Shown here: piece after piece, positions 1 through 5,184 of the stretch
How the letters are laid out: the number at the start of each line of letters is the position of its first letter
Position numbering within the stretch: position 1 is the stretch's first letter
DNA from: Candidatus Bipolaricaulota bacterium
GTDB lineage: Bacteria > Bipolaricaulota > Bipolaricaulia > Bipolaricaulales > Bipolaricaulaceae
Direction of reading: 5' to 3'
Assembly (NCBI GenBank): GCA_021159405.1
Contig: JAGGRX010000180.1
Coordinates: forward strand, 1 to 7,474
DNA: 7,474 nucleotides
Program-made: the position numbers and the translations under genes
The notes under the pieces: model-generated
Told to the model about the DNA's origin: nothing
What the model saw: the letters and a program-made list of their open reading frames with translations, nothing else
Database searches by the model: none

Positions 1-48
1 ACCTGATTCCGTTCGTCACCTACGCTGAGCAGTATGCGGTGCGGGCCG
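1..48. repeat. Left arm of a 48-bp perfect inverted repeat (probable chimera)
   Basis: The first 48 bases of the window are the exact reverse complement of 267-314, which lies inside the TatT-like gene. Read on the plus strand this arm encodes the same LIPFVTYAEQYAVRA stretch found in TatT on the minus strand. Identity stops at base 49, exactly where the small secreted-protein gene would be interrupted. A fold-back chimera at a contig end explains this best; a genuine inverted duplication is possible but less likely. Confidence 0.9.
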
Positions 49-136
49 CCGAATCGAAGGAAAGGGGCTGCAGCGGGGGCTTGTGCCCTGCTGCCAGGAT
101 CAAGCCCAACGCGACGAAAAGGATCAGAAATTTCAC
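20..136 (-). CDS. N-terminus of a secreted protein, 3' part lost at the chimeric junction
   Basis: A GTG start at 136-134 overlaps the TGA of the TatT-like gene (GTGA overlap), a typical translationally coupled operon junction. The first residues, VKFLILFVALGLILAAG, have a lysine followed by a long hydrophobic core, so this looks like a signal peptide or membrane anchor. No lipobox cysteine is seen. Genuine sequence appears to end near residue 29 (base 49); the last residues and the stop at 20-22 lie in the inverted-repeat arm and are probably artificial. In TatT loci of other bacteria the next gene usually encodes the periplasmic TRAP solute-binding protein (DctP/TatP), which would fit a signal peptide here, but too little remains to test this. 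The start is well supported; the function is a guess from context. Confidence 0.6.
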   Translation of the reverse strand: MKFLILFVALGLILAAGHKPPLQPLSFDSAARTAYCSA

Positions 137-966
137 CGGAAAAGCCTGTCCGCTCGGGAAAGGAGCTCCTGGGCCTTGTCCTTGGCGATCCTGTTCCAGA
201 AGGGCCAATCCCCGATGGGGGCTTGGAGGACATGGCGCAAAAGGCCCTCGAACAACGCCCGGTCGCCGGCCCGCACCGCATACTGCTCAGCGTAGGTGAC
301 GAACGGAATCAGGTAACCGGCCCCGCTTGCGATCTCGATGGCCCGGTCAAAATGGGCCTTGGCCTCCTCCAGGGTGGCCCCATAGAGGTGGAACTTGGCG
401 AAGTTCACAAGGAGCGCGCCGTAGTCCTCGTGGGGCCCGCCTCCGAAGTAGGTCTCGTCCAGTTTTATTGCGGCAAGGTAAAGCGCCCGCACCTTGGCCG
501 GCATCCCGGTGAAGATGGCGTTAAGCTGGGCGGAAAGCCCCCCGGTGTCCACCAGCATCCCCCAACACTTGGCGGACCAATACAGGGCGGCTACGTTCTC
601 CGACTCGGAAACGCGGGCTGCGAACTCCTTGGCCTTGGCCTCCTTGGCCCCGGAAAGGCCAGCGAAACCCAAGGCGGTGAAGCCCAAGTCAGCGCCTCGC
701 CTGAACTCGCAGCGTTCGGTCTCTACGTCCTCCGAAATGATCCCCAGCTCGTAGTGGAGCTGGGCGAGTTTGGTCATGAGGTCGGCCCTCCCCGGCTGTA
801 GGGCCAATGCCTGCTCGTAAAGGTCGATGGCCTTCTTTAGGTTTTCCGGGAGATAGCGGGTGGGAAGAAGGTCCTCTGCCTGGGAGATGAGCTCGGCGGC
901 CGACTGCGCGCACGCAAGTGCCCCCACAAAAAGGAAAAGCGCCACCGCTAAAGCTGCCCTGCCCAT
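133..966 (-). CDS. TRAP transporter TatT-component family TPR protein
   Basis: A 277-residue exported protein. The ATG at 966 has a good Shine-Dalgarno (AAAGGAGGA, plus coordinates 971-979). Residues 1-20 form a signal peptide with a hydrophobic core (AALAVALFLFVGALA) and a likely cleavage site near ACAQ; Cys19 is present but the preceding residues are not a classic lipobox. Residues about 43-75 resemble a TPR unit (AIDLYEQALALQPGRADL). Later landmarks match what I recall of the TatT family: ALYWSAKCWG at 127-136, GGPHEDYGALL at 176-186, AKAHFDRAIEIA at 202-213, PFVTYAEQYAV at 221-231, and the C-terminal AQELLSRADRLF. TatT (studied in Treponema pallidum) is a periplasmic TPR helper that associates with the TRAP solute-binding protein. 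The overlapping downstream gene also encodes a signal peptide, consistent with a TatT-TatP order. The family call is fairly firm; the transported substrate cannot be inferred. Confidence 0.8.
   Translation of the reverse strand: MGRAALAVALFLFVGALACAQSAAELISQAEDLLPTRYLPENLKKAIDLYEQALALQPGRADLMTKLAQLHYELGIISEDVETERCEFRRGADLGFTALGFAGLSGAKEAKAKEFAARVSESENVAALYWSAKCWGMLVDTGGLSAQLNAIFTGMPAKVRALYLAAIKLDETYFGGGPHEDYGALLVNFAKFHLYGATLEEAKAHFDRAIEIASGAGYLIPFVTYAEQYAVRAGDRALFEGLLRHVLQAPIGDWPFWNRIAKDKAQELLSRADRLFR
267..314. repeat. Right arm of the 48-bp perfect inverted repeat
   Basis: This is the copy that belongs in context: it is an uninterrupted part of the TatT-like reading frame (about residues 218-233, the conserved FVTYAEQYAV region). 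The spacer between the arms is 218 bases. The other arm sits at the window edge without its normal coding context, so this copy is taken as the original. Confidence 0.9.
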
Positions 967-999
967 CCGTTCCTCCTTTCCTTGTGAGTCTCTTATGGT

Positions 1000-1005
1000 T
1001 ATAAT
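1000..1005 (+). promoter_or_regulatory. Possible -10 element of the tRNA-Glu gene
   Basis: A perfect TATAAT lies 10 bases before the first base of tRNA-Glu. No convincing -35 hexamer is found at the usual distance; the equivalent position is in the tatT Shine-Dalgarno region. The surrounding bases also read TATAAC on the minus strand, so the same short AT-rich spot could serve the divergent TatT-like gene. Confidence 0.4.
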
Positions 1006-1015
1006 CCTTGACCGA

Positions 1016-1091
1016 GGTCCCGTCGTCTAGTGGCCTAGGATACCGGGCTCTCATCCCGGCGACAGGGGTTCAAATCCCCTCGGGACCACCA
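1016..1091 (+). tRNA. tRNA-Glu (anticodon CTC)
   Basis: The cloverleaf is complete. The acceptor stem pairs GGTCCCG (1016-1022) with CGGGACC (1081-1087), followed by discriminator A1088 and an encoded CCA (1089-1091). The anticodon stem is CCGGG/CCCGG (1043-1047/1055-1059) with loop CTCTCAT, giving anticodon CTC at 1050-1052, which reads GAG (Glu). The T arm is AGGGG/CCCCT around TTCAAAT. The D loop contains the usual GG at 1032-1033. It is transcribed divergently from the TatT-like gene. No canonical terminator directly follows. Confidence 0.97.
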
Positions 1092-1152
1092 GCGGGCTTG
1101 CTCCGGCAGGAAGCAGATGATGGTCTGCATTGTTGCCGCTTGTGGGAAAAGC

Positions 1153-1161
1153 TGTGGACAA
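1153..1161 (-). promoter_or_regulatory. DnaA-box-like 9-mer
   Basis: On the minus strand this reads TTGTCCACA, one mismatch from the TTATCCACA consensus. A weaker related sequence (TGTGGGAAAA) lies just upstream at 1141-1150. The match could be chance; it is reported because a second one-mismatch box lies at 1252-1260 in the same intergenic gap. Confidence 0.25.
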
Positions 1162-1211
1162 AAACGTGGCGGCCGCTGATCACTGGAATCCATTTCGAAT
1201 CTAAAGTGTAT

Positions 1212-1234
1212 AGGACACGTGTCCTCAAGAGGAC
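1212..1234. repeat. Palindrome with an overlapping alternative hairpin
   Basis: AGGACACGTGTCCT (1212-1225) is a perfect 14-base palindrome. Its right half, GTCCTC (1221-1226), is also a perfect complement of GAGGAC (1229-1234) across an AA spacer. In RNA the middle GTCCT could pair with either side, but not both; the two-base spacer means the second hairpin would lose its inner pairs to form a loop. It may be a dyad operator, part of a terminator region between the convergent tRNA-Glu and nikR, or chance. No protein can be named. Confidence 0.4.
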
Positions 1235-1251
1235 GGACATCGGTACAAAGG

Positions 1252-1269
1252 TTTTCCACAGATCTGTGG
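1252..1269 (+). promoter_or_regulatory. DnaA-box-like 9-mer fused to a 14-bp palindrome; possible terminator
   Basis: TTTTCCACA at 1252-1260 fits the relaxed DnaA-box pattern TTWTNCACA. It runs into the perfect palindrome CCACAGATCTGTGG (1256-1269). On the plus strand the palindrome is followed by GTTTT, so as RNA it could form a short five-pair hairpin with a GATC loop and a weak U tract, which might end tRNA-Glu transcription. I cannot choose between a protein-binding dyad and a weak terminator. Confidence 0.35.
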
Positions 1270-1302
1270 GTTTTCCCCGCCTTATATGTGACAAGCGTTA
1301 CG

Positions 1303-1716
1303 CTAAGCCAGGGCCTTGCCTGTAGTAGTGGCGGTGAGGCGTCCGTGGCGTACGCCCTTCAGGCCGATCAGTTTGGCTGCAAGCTCCGCTATCTCAGCCC
1401 CTTTCCCCCTGACGGCGATGATCTCCAGGCAGTTGTCGCGGTCAAGATGGATGTGCATGGTGGAGATCACCTTGTGATAGTGGTCATGCTGGATATCGGT
1501 GATTCGTGCTTCCAAATTCCTTACGTGATGATCGTAAACCAGGGTGATGACCCCCACCACCTCTTCCCCGGCGCGCCATTCCTCGCGGACGAGCCGCTCC
1601 CGGATGAGATCGCGAATTGCCTCAGAGCGATTTGCATATCCTCGGCGGACGATGTCTGCGTCGAACCGGGCGAGGAGTTCCTCGTCCATCGAAACGCCAA
1701 ACCTTACGATACCCAT
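1303..1716 (-). CDS. nikR: Nickel-responsive transcriptional regulator NikR
   Basis: A 137-residue protein of normal NikR length. Residues 1-45 form the ribbon-helix-helix DNA-binding domain (strand VRFGVSM, then helices containing NRSEAIRDLI). The rest is the ACT-like nickel-binding, tetramerising domain. By alignment to E. coli NikR from memory, the high-affinity nickel ligands His76, His87, His89 and Cys95 correspond to His77 (QHDHYH), His88 and His90 (MHIH), and Cys96 (DNCLEI); all four are present. The conserved GVRHG motif is at 121-125. NikR represses nickel uptake genes when nickel is sufficient, but no nickel transporter or enzyme gene is in this window. The gene lies 43 bases downstream of glnA on the same strand. 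There is no Shine-Dalgarno before the ATG, whereas a TATAAT lies six bases upstream, suggesting a leaderless transcript. Confidence 0.95.
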   Translation of the reverse strand: MGIVRFGVSMDEELLARFDADIVRRGYANRSEAIRDLIRERLVREEWRAGEEVVGVITLVYDHHVRNLEARITDIQHDHYHKVISTMHIHLDRDNCLEIIAVRGKGAEIAELAAKLIGLKGVRHGRLTATTTGKALA

Positions 1717-1722
1717 ACCGAC

Positions 1723-1728
1723 ATTATA
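1723..1728 (-). promoter_or_regulatory. nikR -10 element placed for a leaderless mRNA
   Basis: On the minus strand this is a perfect TATAAT with six bases (GTCGGT) before the nikR ATG, so the expected start of transcription falls on or next to the A of ATG. No Shine-Dalgarno could fit in that space. No good -35 is found; its place is taken by the GC-rich hairpin at 1730-1753. Confidence 0.5.
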
Positions 1729-1729
1729 A

Positions 1730-1753
1730 GGGGGGAGATCGCCGGCTCCCCCC
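1730..1753 (-). terminator. GC-rich hairpin between glnA and nikR, weak terminator or attenuator
   Basis: GGGGGGAG (1730-1737) pairs perfectly with CTCCCCCC (1746-1753) around an eight-base loop, starting just after the glnA stop on the minus strand. Only two T residues follow before the nikR -10 element, so intrinsic termination would be inefficient. It may separate glnA from nikR partially or protect the glnA 3' end. Confidence 0.45.
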
Positions 1754-1759
1754 CGCCCT

Positions 1760-3082
1760 TTACAGCACCGAAAGGTACCGGTCGAGTTCGTACCGGTGTA
1801 CCCGGGCTCGGTAGAGGTCCCACTCGATGCGTTTGTTCTCGATGAACTTCTCGAAGATGTGATCGCCCAGGGCGCGTCTTACCAGCTCGCTCTTCTCCAT
1901 CTCGGCGATGGCCTCGTTGAGGGAACCGGGAAGTTCCTCTATGCCCAACGCCCGGCGCTCGGCCGGGCTCATCGCGTATACATCCCGCTCGATTGGCTCG
2001 GGCAGGGGATAGCCCTCCTCAATCCCCGTCAGCCCCGCCCAGAGCATGACCGCAAAGGCGAGGTACGGGTTGCAGGCGGGATCCGGGGCACGGAACTCTA
2101 TGCGGGTGGCGTTTTCCTTCCCCGGCTTGTACATGGGCACGCGGATCATGTTGCTGCGGTTGTGACGTGCCCAGGTGATGTACACCGGCGCCTCATACCC
2201 TGGTACCAACCGCTTGTAGGAGTTCACCCATTGGGCACACACCCCAATAATTTCCCGCGCGTGCCGCATGATCCCGGCGATATAGCCCTTGGCTACTGAA
2301 GAGAGGTAAAGAGGGTCTTCCGGGTCAAAGAATGCGTTGTGGCCGTCTTGGTAAAACAGGGACTGATGCGTATGCATTCCAGATCCGTTCTCCCCGAACA
2401 GGGGTTTGGGCATGAAGGTAGCGTGGACTCCGTTTCGGCGTGCGATTTCCTTCACCAAGAAGCGGGTGGTGATGAGGCTGTCGGCCATGGTCAGGGCATC
2501 GGAAAACCTGAGGTCTATTTCCTGTTGGCTGGGGGCGACTTCGTGATGGGCGGCTTCTACCCCGATGCCCATGGATTCGAGTGCCAGCACCGTTTCCCTC
2601 CGCAGGTCCGAGCCCTCGTCGGGGGGGACGAGGTCGAAATACCCACCGGAGTCAAGGACCTCCGGCGCATGTGCTGACTTAAAGTAAAAGTACTCCACTT
2701 CGGGCCCAACGTACATCTCAAAGCCTTGGCTTTTAGCTTTGGCCAAAGCCCGTTTTAGGGCCCCGCGGGGGTCACCGGCATAGGGTTTTCCATCGGGCTG
2801 GTACACATCGCATACAAGCCGGGCTACATCTCCCCAGGGGAGTTTGGCGAACGTCGCTGGGTCCGGCCGCACCAGCATATCGGACTCGTCGATCCGAGCG
2901 AATCCATGGATGGAAGAGCCGTCGAAGCCAACCCCCTCGTCAAGCGCCTTTTCAAGTTCTCCCACTGTGATCTCCACGCTCTTTAGGTTCCCTAAAAGAT
3001 CGGTGAACCAAAGCTGCACGAACTTCACACCCTCCTCGTGGGCCTTCTTTAACACCTCCTCCCGGAGATCCTTCTCCCTCAC
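1760..3082 (-). CDS. glnA: Glutamine synthetase, type I (GSI-alpha)
   Basis: A 440-residue cytosolic enzyme that makes glutamine from glutamate, ammonia and ATP as a dodecamer. The start is GTG at 3082, behind a strong Shine-Dalgarno (GGGAGGTGA). Landmarks in order: the beta-grasp loop FDGSSIHGF at 53-61; metal and substrate residues in GPEVEYF (127-133) and in HHEVAPSQQEIDLRF (179-193); MPKPLFGENGSGMHTHQS (224-241), with the ATP/metal histidine; NRSNMIRVP (308-316); and EFRAPDPACNPYLAF (329-343). The length and the VYAMSPAERR sequence around Tyr369 resemble the Bacillus-type alpha subgroup rather than the adenylylated beta subgroup. Arg63 matches the arginine used in Bacillus for glutamine feedback, so feedback inhibition rather than adenylylation is the likely control. 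No GlnR-type operator was recognised. nikR follows on the same strand. Confidence 0.97.
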   Translation of the reverse strand: MREKDLREEVLKKAHEEGVKFVQLWFTDLLGNLKSVEITVGELEKALDEGVGFDGSSIHGFARIDESDMLVRPDPATFAKLPWGDVARLVCDVYQPDGKPYAGDPRGALKRALAKAKSQGFEMYVGPEVEYFYFKSAHAPEVLDSGGYFDLVPPDEGSDLRRETVLALESMGIGVEAAHHEVAPSQQEIDLRFSDALTMADSLITTRFLVKEIARRNGVHATFMPKPLFGENGSGMHTHQSLFYQDGHNAFFDPEDPLYLSSVAKGYIAGIMRHAREIIGVCAQWVNSYKRLVPGYEAPVYITWARHNRSNMIRVPMYKPGKENATRIEFRAPDPACNPYLAFAVMLWAGLTGIEEGYPLPEPIERDVYAMSPAERRALGIEELPGSLNEAIAEMEKSELVRRALGDHIFEKFIENKRIEWDLYRARVHRYELDRYLSVL

Positions 3083-3118
3083 CAGGCTTCACCTCCCTGG
3101 AAGTTCAAACAAGTAGGC

Positions 3119-3127
3119 ATTCTACCA
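3119..3127 (-). promoter_or_regulatory. Probable extended -10 promoter of glnA
   Basis: On the minus strand the sequence is TGGTAGAAT: an extended -10 TG, one spacer base, and TAGAAT (5/6 to TATAAT). Transcription would start near 3112, giving a leader of about 30 bases that contains the glnA Shine-Dalgarno. No strong -35 hexamer is visible, which is normal for extended -10 promoters. GTAG/CTAC flanking repeats overlap the element. Confidence 0.45.
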
Positions 3128-3149
3128 TAAAACCGTCGGTAAGAAGGCG

Positions 3150-4007
3150 TTAGATCCGCCGTGCTAGTTCGTGGGCCAGTCGGTCCACTTCTTCCACGGT
3201 GAGCGTTTCCCCCCGCCTGCGGGGATCGATTCCGAGCACTTCGAGGAGGTGATCCACTTCGGAGGGGGGGAGAAGTGCGGTCAGGGCACGACGGATCGTC
3301 TTCCTGCGTCCGGAGAACAGGGCGGCCAGGGTGCGTTCAAACACCTCTTGGGGGGCGGAGATCCGTGGCCTTGGAAGGCGTCGCAGCCTGATTAAGGCGG
3401 AGCCCACCTCGGGGGGAGGGAAGAAAACGCTTTTTGGAACCTTCCGAAGGAGTTCAACTTCAAAGTAGGCTTGAAGATGCACGCCGAGCCGGGAAACCCC
3501 CCTCCCTGGGGGTGCCGCCAGCTTCTCTGCCACCTCGCGCTGGACCATGAACACCCCCCAAGCCGCACATCTTCGCTCCCGAATCAGTTTGAGCAGCACC
3601 TCACTTGTTATCTGATAGGGGAGGTTCCCAATGACGAGGAGATCCTGACCGAAGTCGGAAAGGGGAAGCCGGAGGAAGTCGGCCTGGATCACCTCCACCT
3701 GGGGGAACGGGGCCACCTGTTCTTTCAGGACAGGGATCAATCTGCGATCCAGCTCCACTGCCCACAGCTTGCGAAAATGGGAGGCCAGGGCAAGGGTGAG
3801 CGTTCCCACCCCTGCCCCCACCTCTATCGCGCGCTCCACCTTCGTCTCCACGGCTGCCTCAACGATCTTGAGGAGGATGTTTGCGTCCACGAGGAAATGC
3901 TGCCCCAAGGCGGGGTGCAGCCTGATCCCGCGCTGGGAAAGCAAAGCCGCAAGCTCGCTCGGGCGGGTAAGCCGGGCCCAGGGACGATCGTCGCTCCCCT
4001 TCCCCAT
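3150..4007 (-). CDS. ksgA: 16S rRNA dimethyladenosine transferase KsgA (RsmA)
   Basis: A 285-residue SAM-dependent enzyme that dimethylates two adjacent adenines in the 3'-terminal helix of 16S rRNA (A1518/A1519 in E. coli) during small-subunit maturation. Motifs: LGQHFLVDANIL (34-45); the SAM-binding EVGAGVGTLT (62-71); the acidic VELD (84-87); QADFL (108-112); the catalytic NLPY (128-131); VFFPPPEVGSALIRL (194-208); and the C-terminal FSGRRKTIRRAL (231-242). Length is normal for the family. The frame remains open 143 codons further upstream, but that extension is antisense to the pseudouridine synthase and has no family similarity, so the ATG at 4007 is chosen. It has no obvious Shine-Dalgarno. 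The gene is divergent from the rRNA pseudouridine synthase, with only 60 bases between them, and ends 67 bases before glnA starts. Confidence 0.95.
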   Translation of the reverse strand: MGKGSDDRPWARLTRPSELAALLSQRGIRLHPALGQHFLVDANILLKIVEAAVETKVERAIEVGAGVGTLTLALASHFRKLWAVELDRRLIPVLKEQVAPFPQVEVIQADFLRLPLSDFGQDLLVIGNLPYQITSEVLLKLIRERRCAAWGVFMVQREVAEKLAAPPGRGVSRLGVHLQAYFEVELLRKVPKSVFFPPPEVGSALIRLRRLPRPRISAPQEVFERTLAALFSGRRKTIRRALTALLPPSEVDHLLEVLGIDPRRRGETLTVEEVDRLAHELARRI

Positions 4008-4052
4008 AGCACCGTTAACAGTAATCAGCCTGAGTTGGGCATGCCAGCCCGG

Positions 4053-4058
4053 TATCAT
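4053..4058 (+). promoter_or_regulatory. Possible -10 element of rluB giving a nearly leaderless mRNA
   Basis: TATCAT (5/6 to TATAAT) ends nine bases before the ATG at 4068, so transcription would start about three bases upstream of the start codon. There is no Shine-Dalgarno in the intervening CTGTGTGGC. No -35 at correct spacing is seen. Confidence 0.35.
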
Positions 4059-4067
4059 CTGTGTGGC

Positions 4068-4808
4068 ATGAGGCTGAACAAATTTCTGCAACGCGCTGGC
4101 GTGGCTTCCCGGCGCAAAGCGGACCTCCTCATTATGAAAGGGGCCGTACGAATCAACGGGCAACCGGTGACCGAGCCTTGGCATCCGGTCGACCCCGAGC
4201 GGGACCGGGTGGAGGTGGAAGGCAGGGAAGTGCACCTTGATCCCAAGAGGCATTATTTCAAGTTCTACAAGCCGCGGGGAGTGGTGAGCACCTTGGCCGA
4301 TCCCCATGCGAAAAGGACCCTTTCCGAGTACCTCCCTTCGGGACTGCGTCTGTTTCCGGTGGGACGCCTCGACAAAGACTCCGAGGGGCTGATCATCCTC
4401 ACCGACGATGGTGACCTTGCCTTCCGGCTCACCCATCCGCGGTTTCAGGTGAAGAAGCGCTACCGGGTGGAAGTAGGCCGCCCCATCGCTCCCCGGGATT
4501 TGGCGAGGCTGAAGGCGGGACTTTTGTTGGATGACGGCCCATTTCAGCCGACATGTGTCCGCAAGGTGGACGAAAAGCGGGTCGAGCTTACTTTACATGA
4601 GGGGCGAAAACGGGAGATCAGGCGGGCTTTTCTCTCCCTTGGCTACCGGGTGGAGCGCTTGGTGCGGCTTTCGATCGGGCCCATCGAACTGGGCAGGCTC
4701 CGTCCAGGGGAGCTCGTTCCTCTGAGCGAGGCCGAGCTCGGGGCCCTGAGGAGGGCGACCCTCCAAGCCCAACGTAGTCGAGCAGAAACTGTCTCAGATT
4801 TCCATTGA
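4068..4808 (+). CDS. rluB: rRNA pseudouridine synthase, RluB/RsuA family
   Basis: A 246-residue enzyme isomerising a uridine in rRNA to pseudouridine. Residues 1-34 are an S4 RNA-binding domain (RLNKFLQRAGVASRRKAD, then KGAVRINGQPV). The catalytic domain begins at KFYKPRGVVST (65-75); the catalytic aspartate is Asp102 in VGRLDKDSEGLI (98-109), followed by LTDDGDLAFRLTHP. The C-terminal motif EGRKREIRRAF (178-188) and GPIELGRLRPGE (204-215) complete the family pattern. RluB (23S U2605) and RsuA (16S U516) share this architecture; I favour RluB because it is the common bacterial form, but the substrate is not proven. The ATG at 4068 begins exactly at the S4 domain; the open frame continues 199 codons upstream, but only as antisense of ksgA. 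Divergent from ksgA, another rRNA modifier. Confidence 0.9.
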   Translation: MRLNKFLQRAGVASRRKADLLIMKGAVRINGQPVTEPWHPVDPERDRVEVEGREVHLDPKRHYFKFYKPRGVVSTLADPHAKRTLSEYLPSGLRLFPVGRLDKDSEGLIILTDDGDLAFRLTHPRFQVKKRYRVEVGRPIAPRDLARLKAGLLLDDGPFQPTCVRKVDEKRVELTLHEGRKREIRRAFLSLGYRVERLVRLSIGPIELGRLRPGELVPLSEAELGALRRATLQAQRSRAETVSDFH

Positions 4809-4822
4809 ACTAGCGGCCGTTC

Positions 4823-4849
4823 GGCGCTCGCTCGAAAGAGTGCAACGCC
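4823..4849 (+). terminator. Hairpin after rluB, possible weak terminator
   Basis: Starting 14 bases after the rluB stop, GGCG (4823-4826) pairs with CGCC (4846-4849). An inner stem CGCTC/GAGTG (one G-U pair) closes a GAAA tetraloop at 4834-4837. The helix is plausible and has a GNRA loop, but the following CTTCCT is a poor U tract. Confidence 0.35.
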
Positions 4850-5184
4850 CTTCCTACCGGTAAATCTCAACTTTGACCCCGCGAGATATCTAGTAGGGGA
4901 ACCTTCCAACCACCCTCCGCCGTGCGGGCTGCCTCCTGGAAGCCCGCCCTCCACCTCAAGCTCGGTCCGCGTCCACGGGACAAGCATGTGCTCCCGTCAC
5001 TTTCCCCATCTCGATCCAGGTCAAACACAAAAACTCCGAACGAAAGGCTTTCGCGTCACTCCATAAAATCCCGATGGAAAAGGATTTTTTCGGCCAAAGG
5101 TTTGTACAAAAGTGGACAAAACAAGGCCAAACCTAGCGGCTACTTTAAGCCCAGCCTGCCGAAGAGGCAAAACGGACAAAAAGC
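4850..5184. other. Gap without a convincing gene between rluB and the recombinase
   Basis: Open frames here show no recognisable protein pattern and mostly run into the antisense of neighbouring genes. Visible structure: a seven-pair inverted repeat GCGGGCT/AGCCCGC (4924-4930/4941-4947) without a T tract; ACGGGA/TCCCGT flanking AGCATGTGCT (4977-4999); the near-palindrome CGAAAGGCTTTCG (5041-5053); the ten-base palindrome TTTGTACAAA (5101-5110); and three ACAAAA motifs listed separately. It could be old element or decayed DNA flanking the recombinase. No RNA gene was recognised. Confidence 0.5.
5101..5183 (+). repeat. ACAAAA motif cluster downstream of the recombinase gene
   Basis: Three plus-strand copies are seen: TTTGTACAAAAG (5101-5112), GGACAAAAC (5114-5122) and GGACAAAAAG (5174-5183). 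The first matches the left arm of the dif-like site (TTTTAACAAAA) at 9 of 11 bases. They may be recombinase half-sites or accessory sites; AT-rich chance similarity cannot be excluded. Confidence 0.35.

Noticed and set aside
34..801. Plus-strand frame of 255 codons
   Set aside because: It is antisense to the TatT-like gene and starts at the chimeric junction; no protein family pattern is seen.
1092..1302. Chromosomal origin oriC
   Set aside because: Only two one-mismatch DnaA-like boxes, no AT-rich unwinding stretch and no dnaA or dnaN nearby. A terminus-type dif site within 5 kb would also conflict with an origin here. Kept only as a structure worth checking.
1008..1325. Plus-strand frame of 105 codons and minus-strand frames covering tRNA-Glu
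   Set aside because: Their SSSGLGYRALIPATGVQ and SRGDLNPCRRDE peptides are well-known translations of tRNA sequence, not proteins.
1796..2677. Plus-strand frames over glnA (167 and 112 codons)
   Set aside because: They are antisense to the strongly conserved glutamine synthetase and show no independent pattern or ribosome-binding site.
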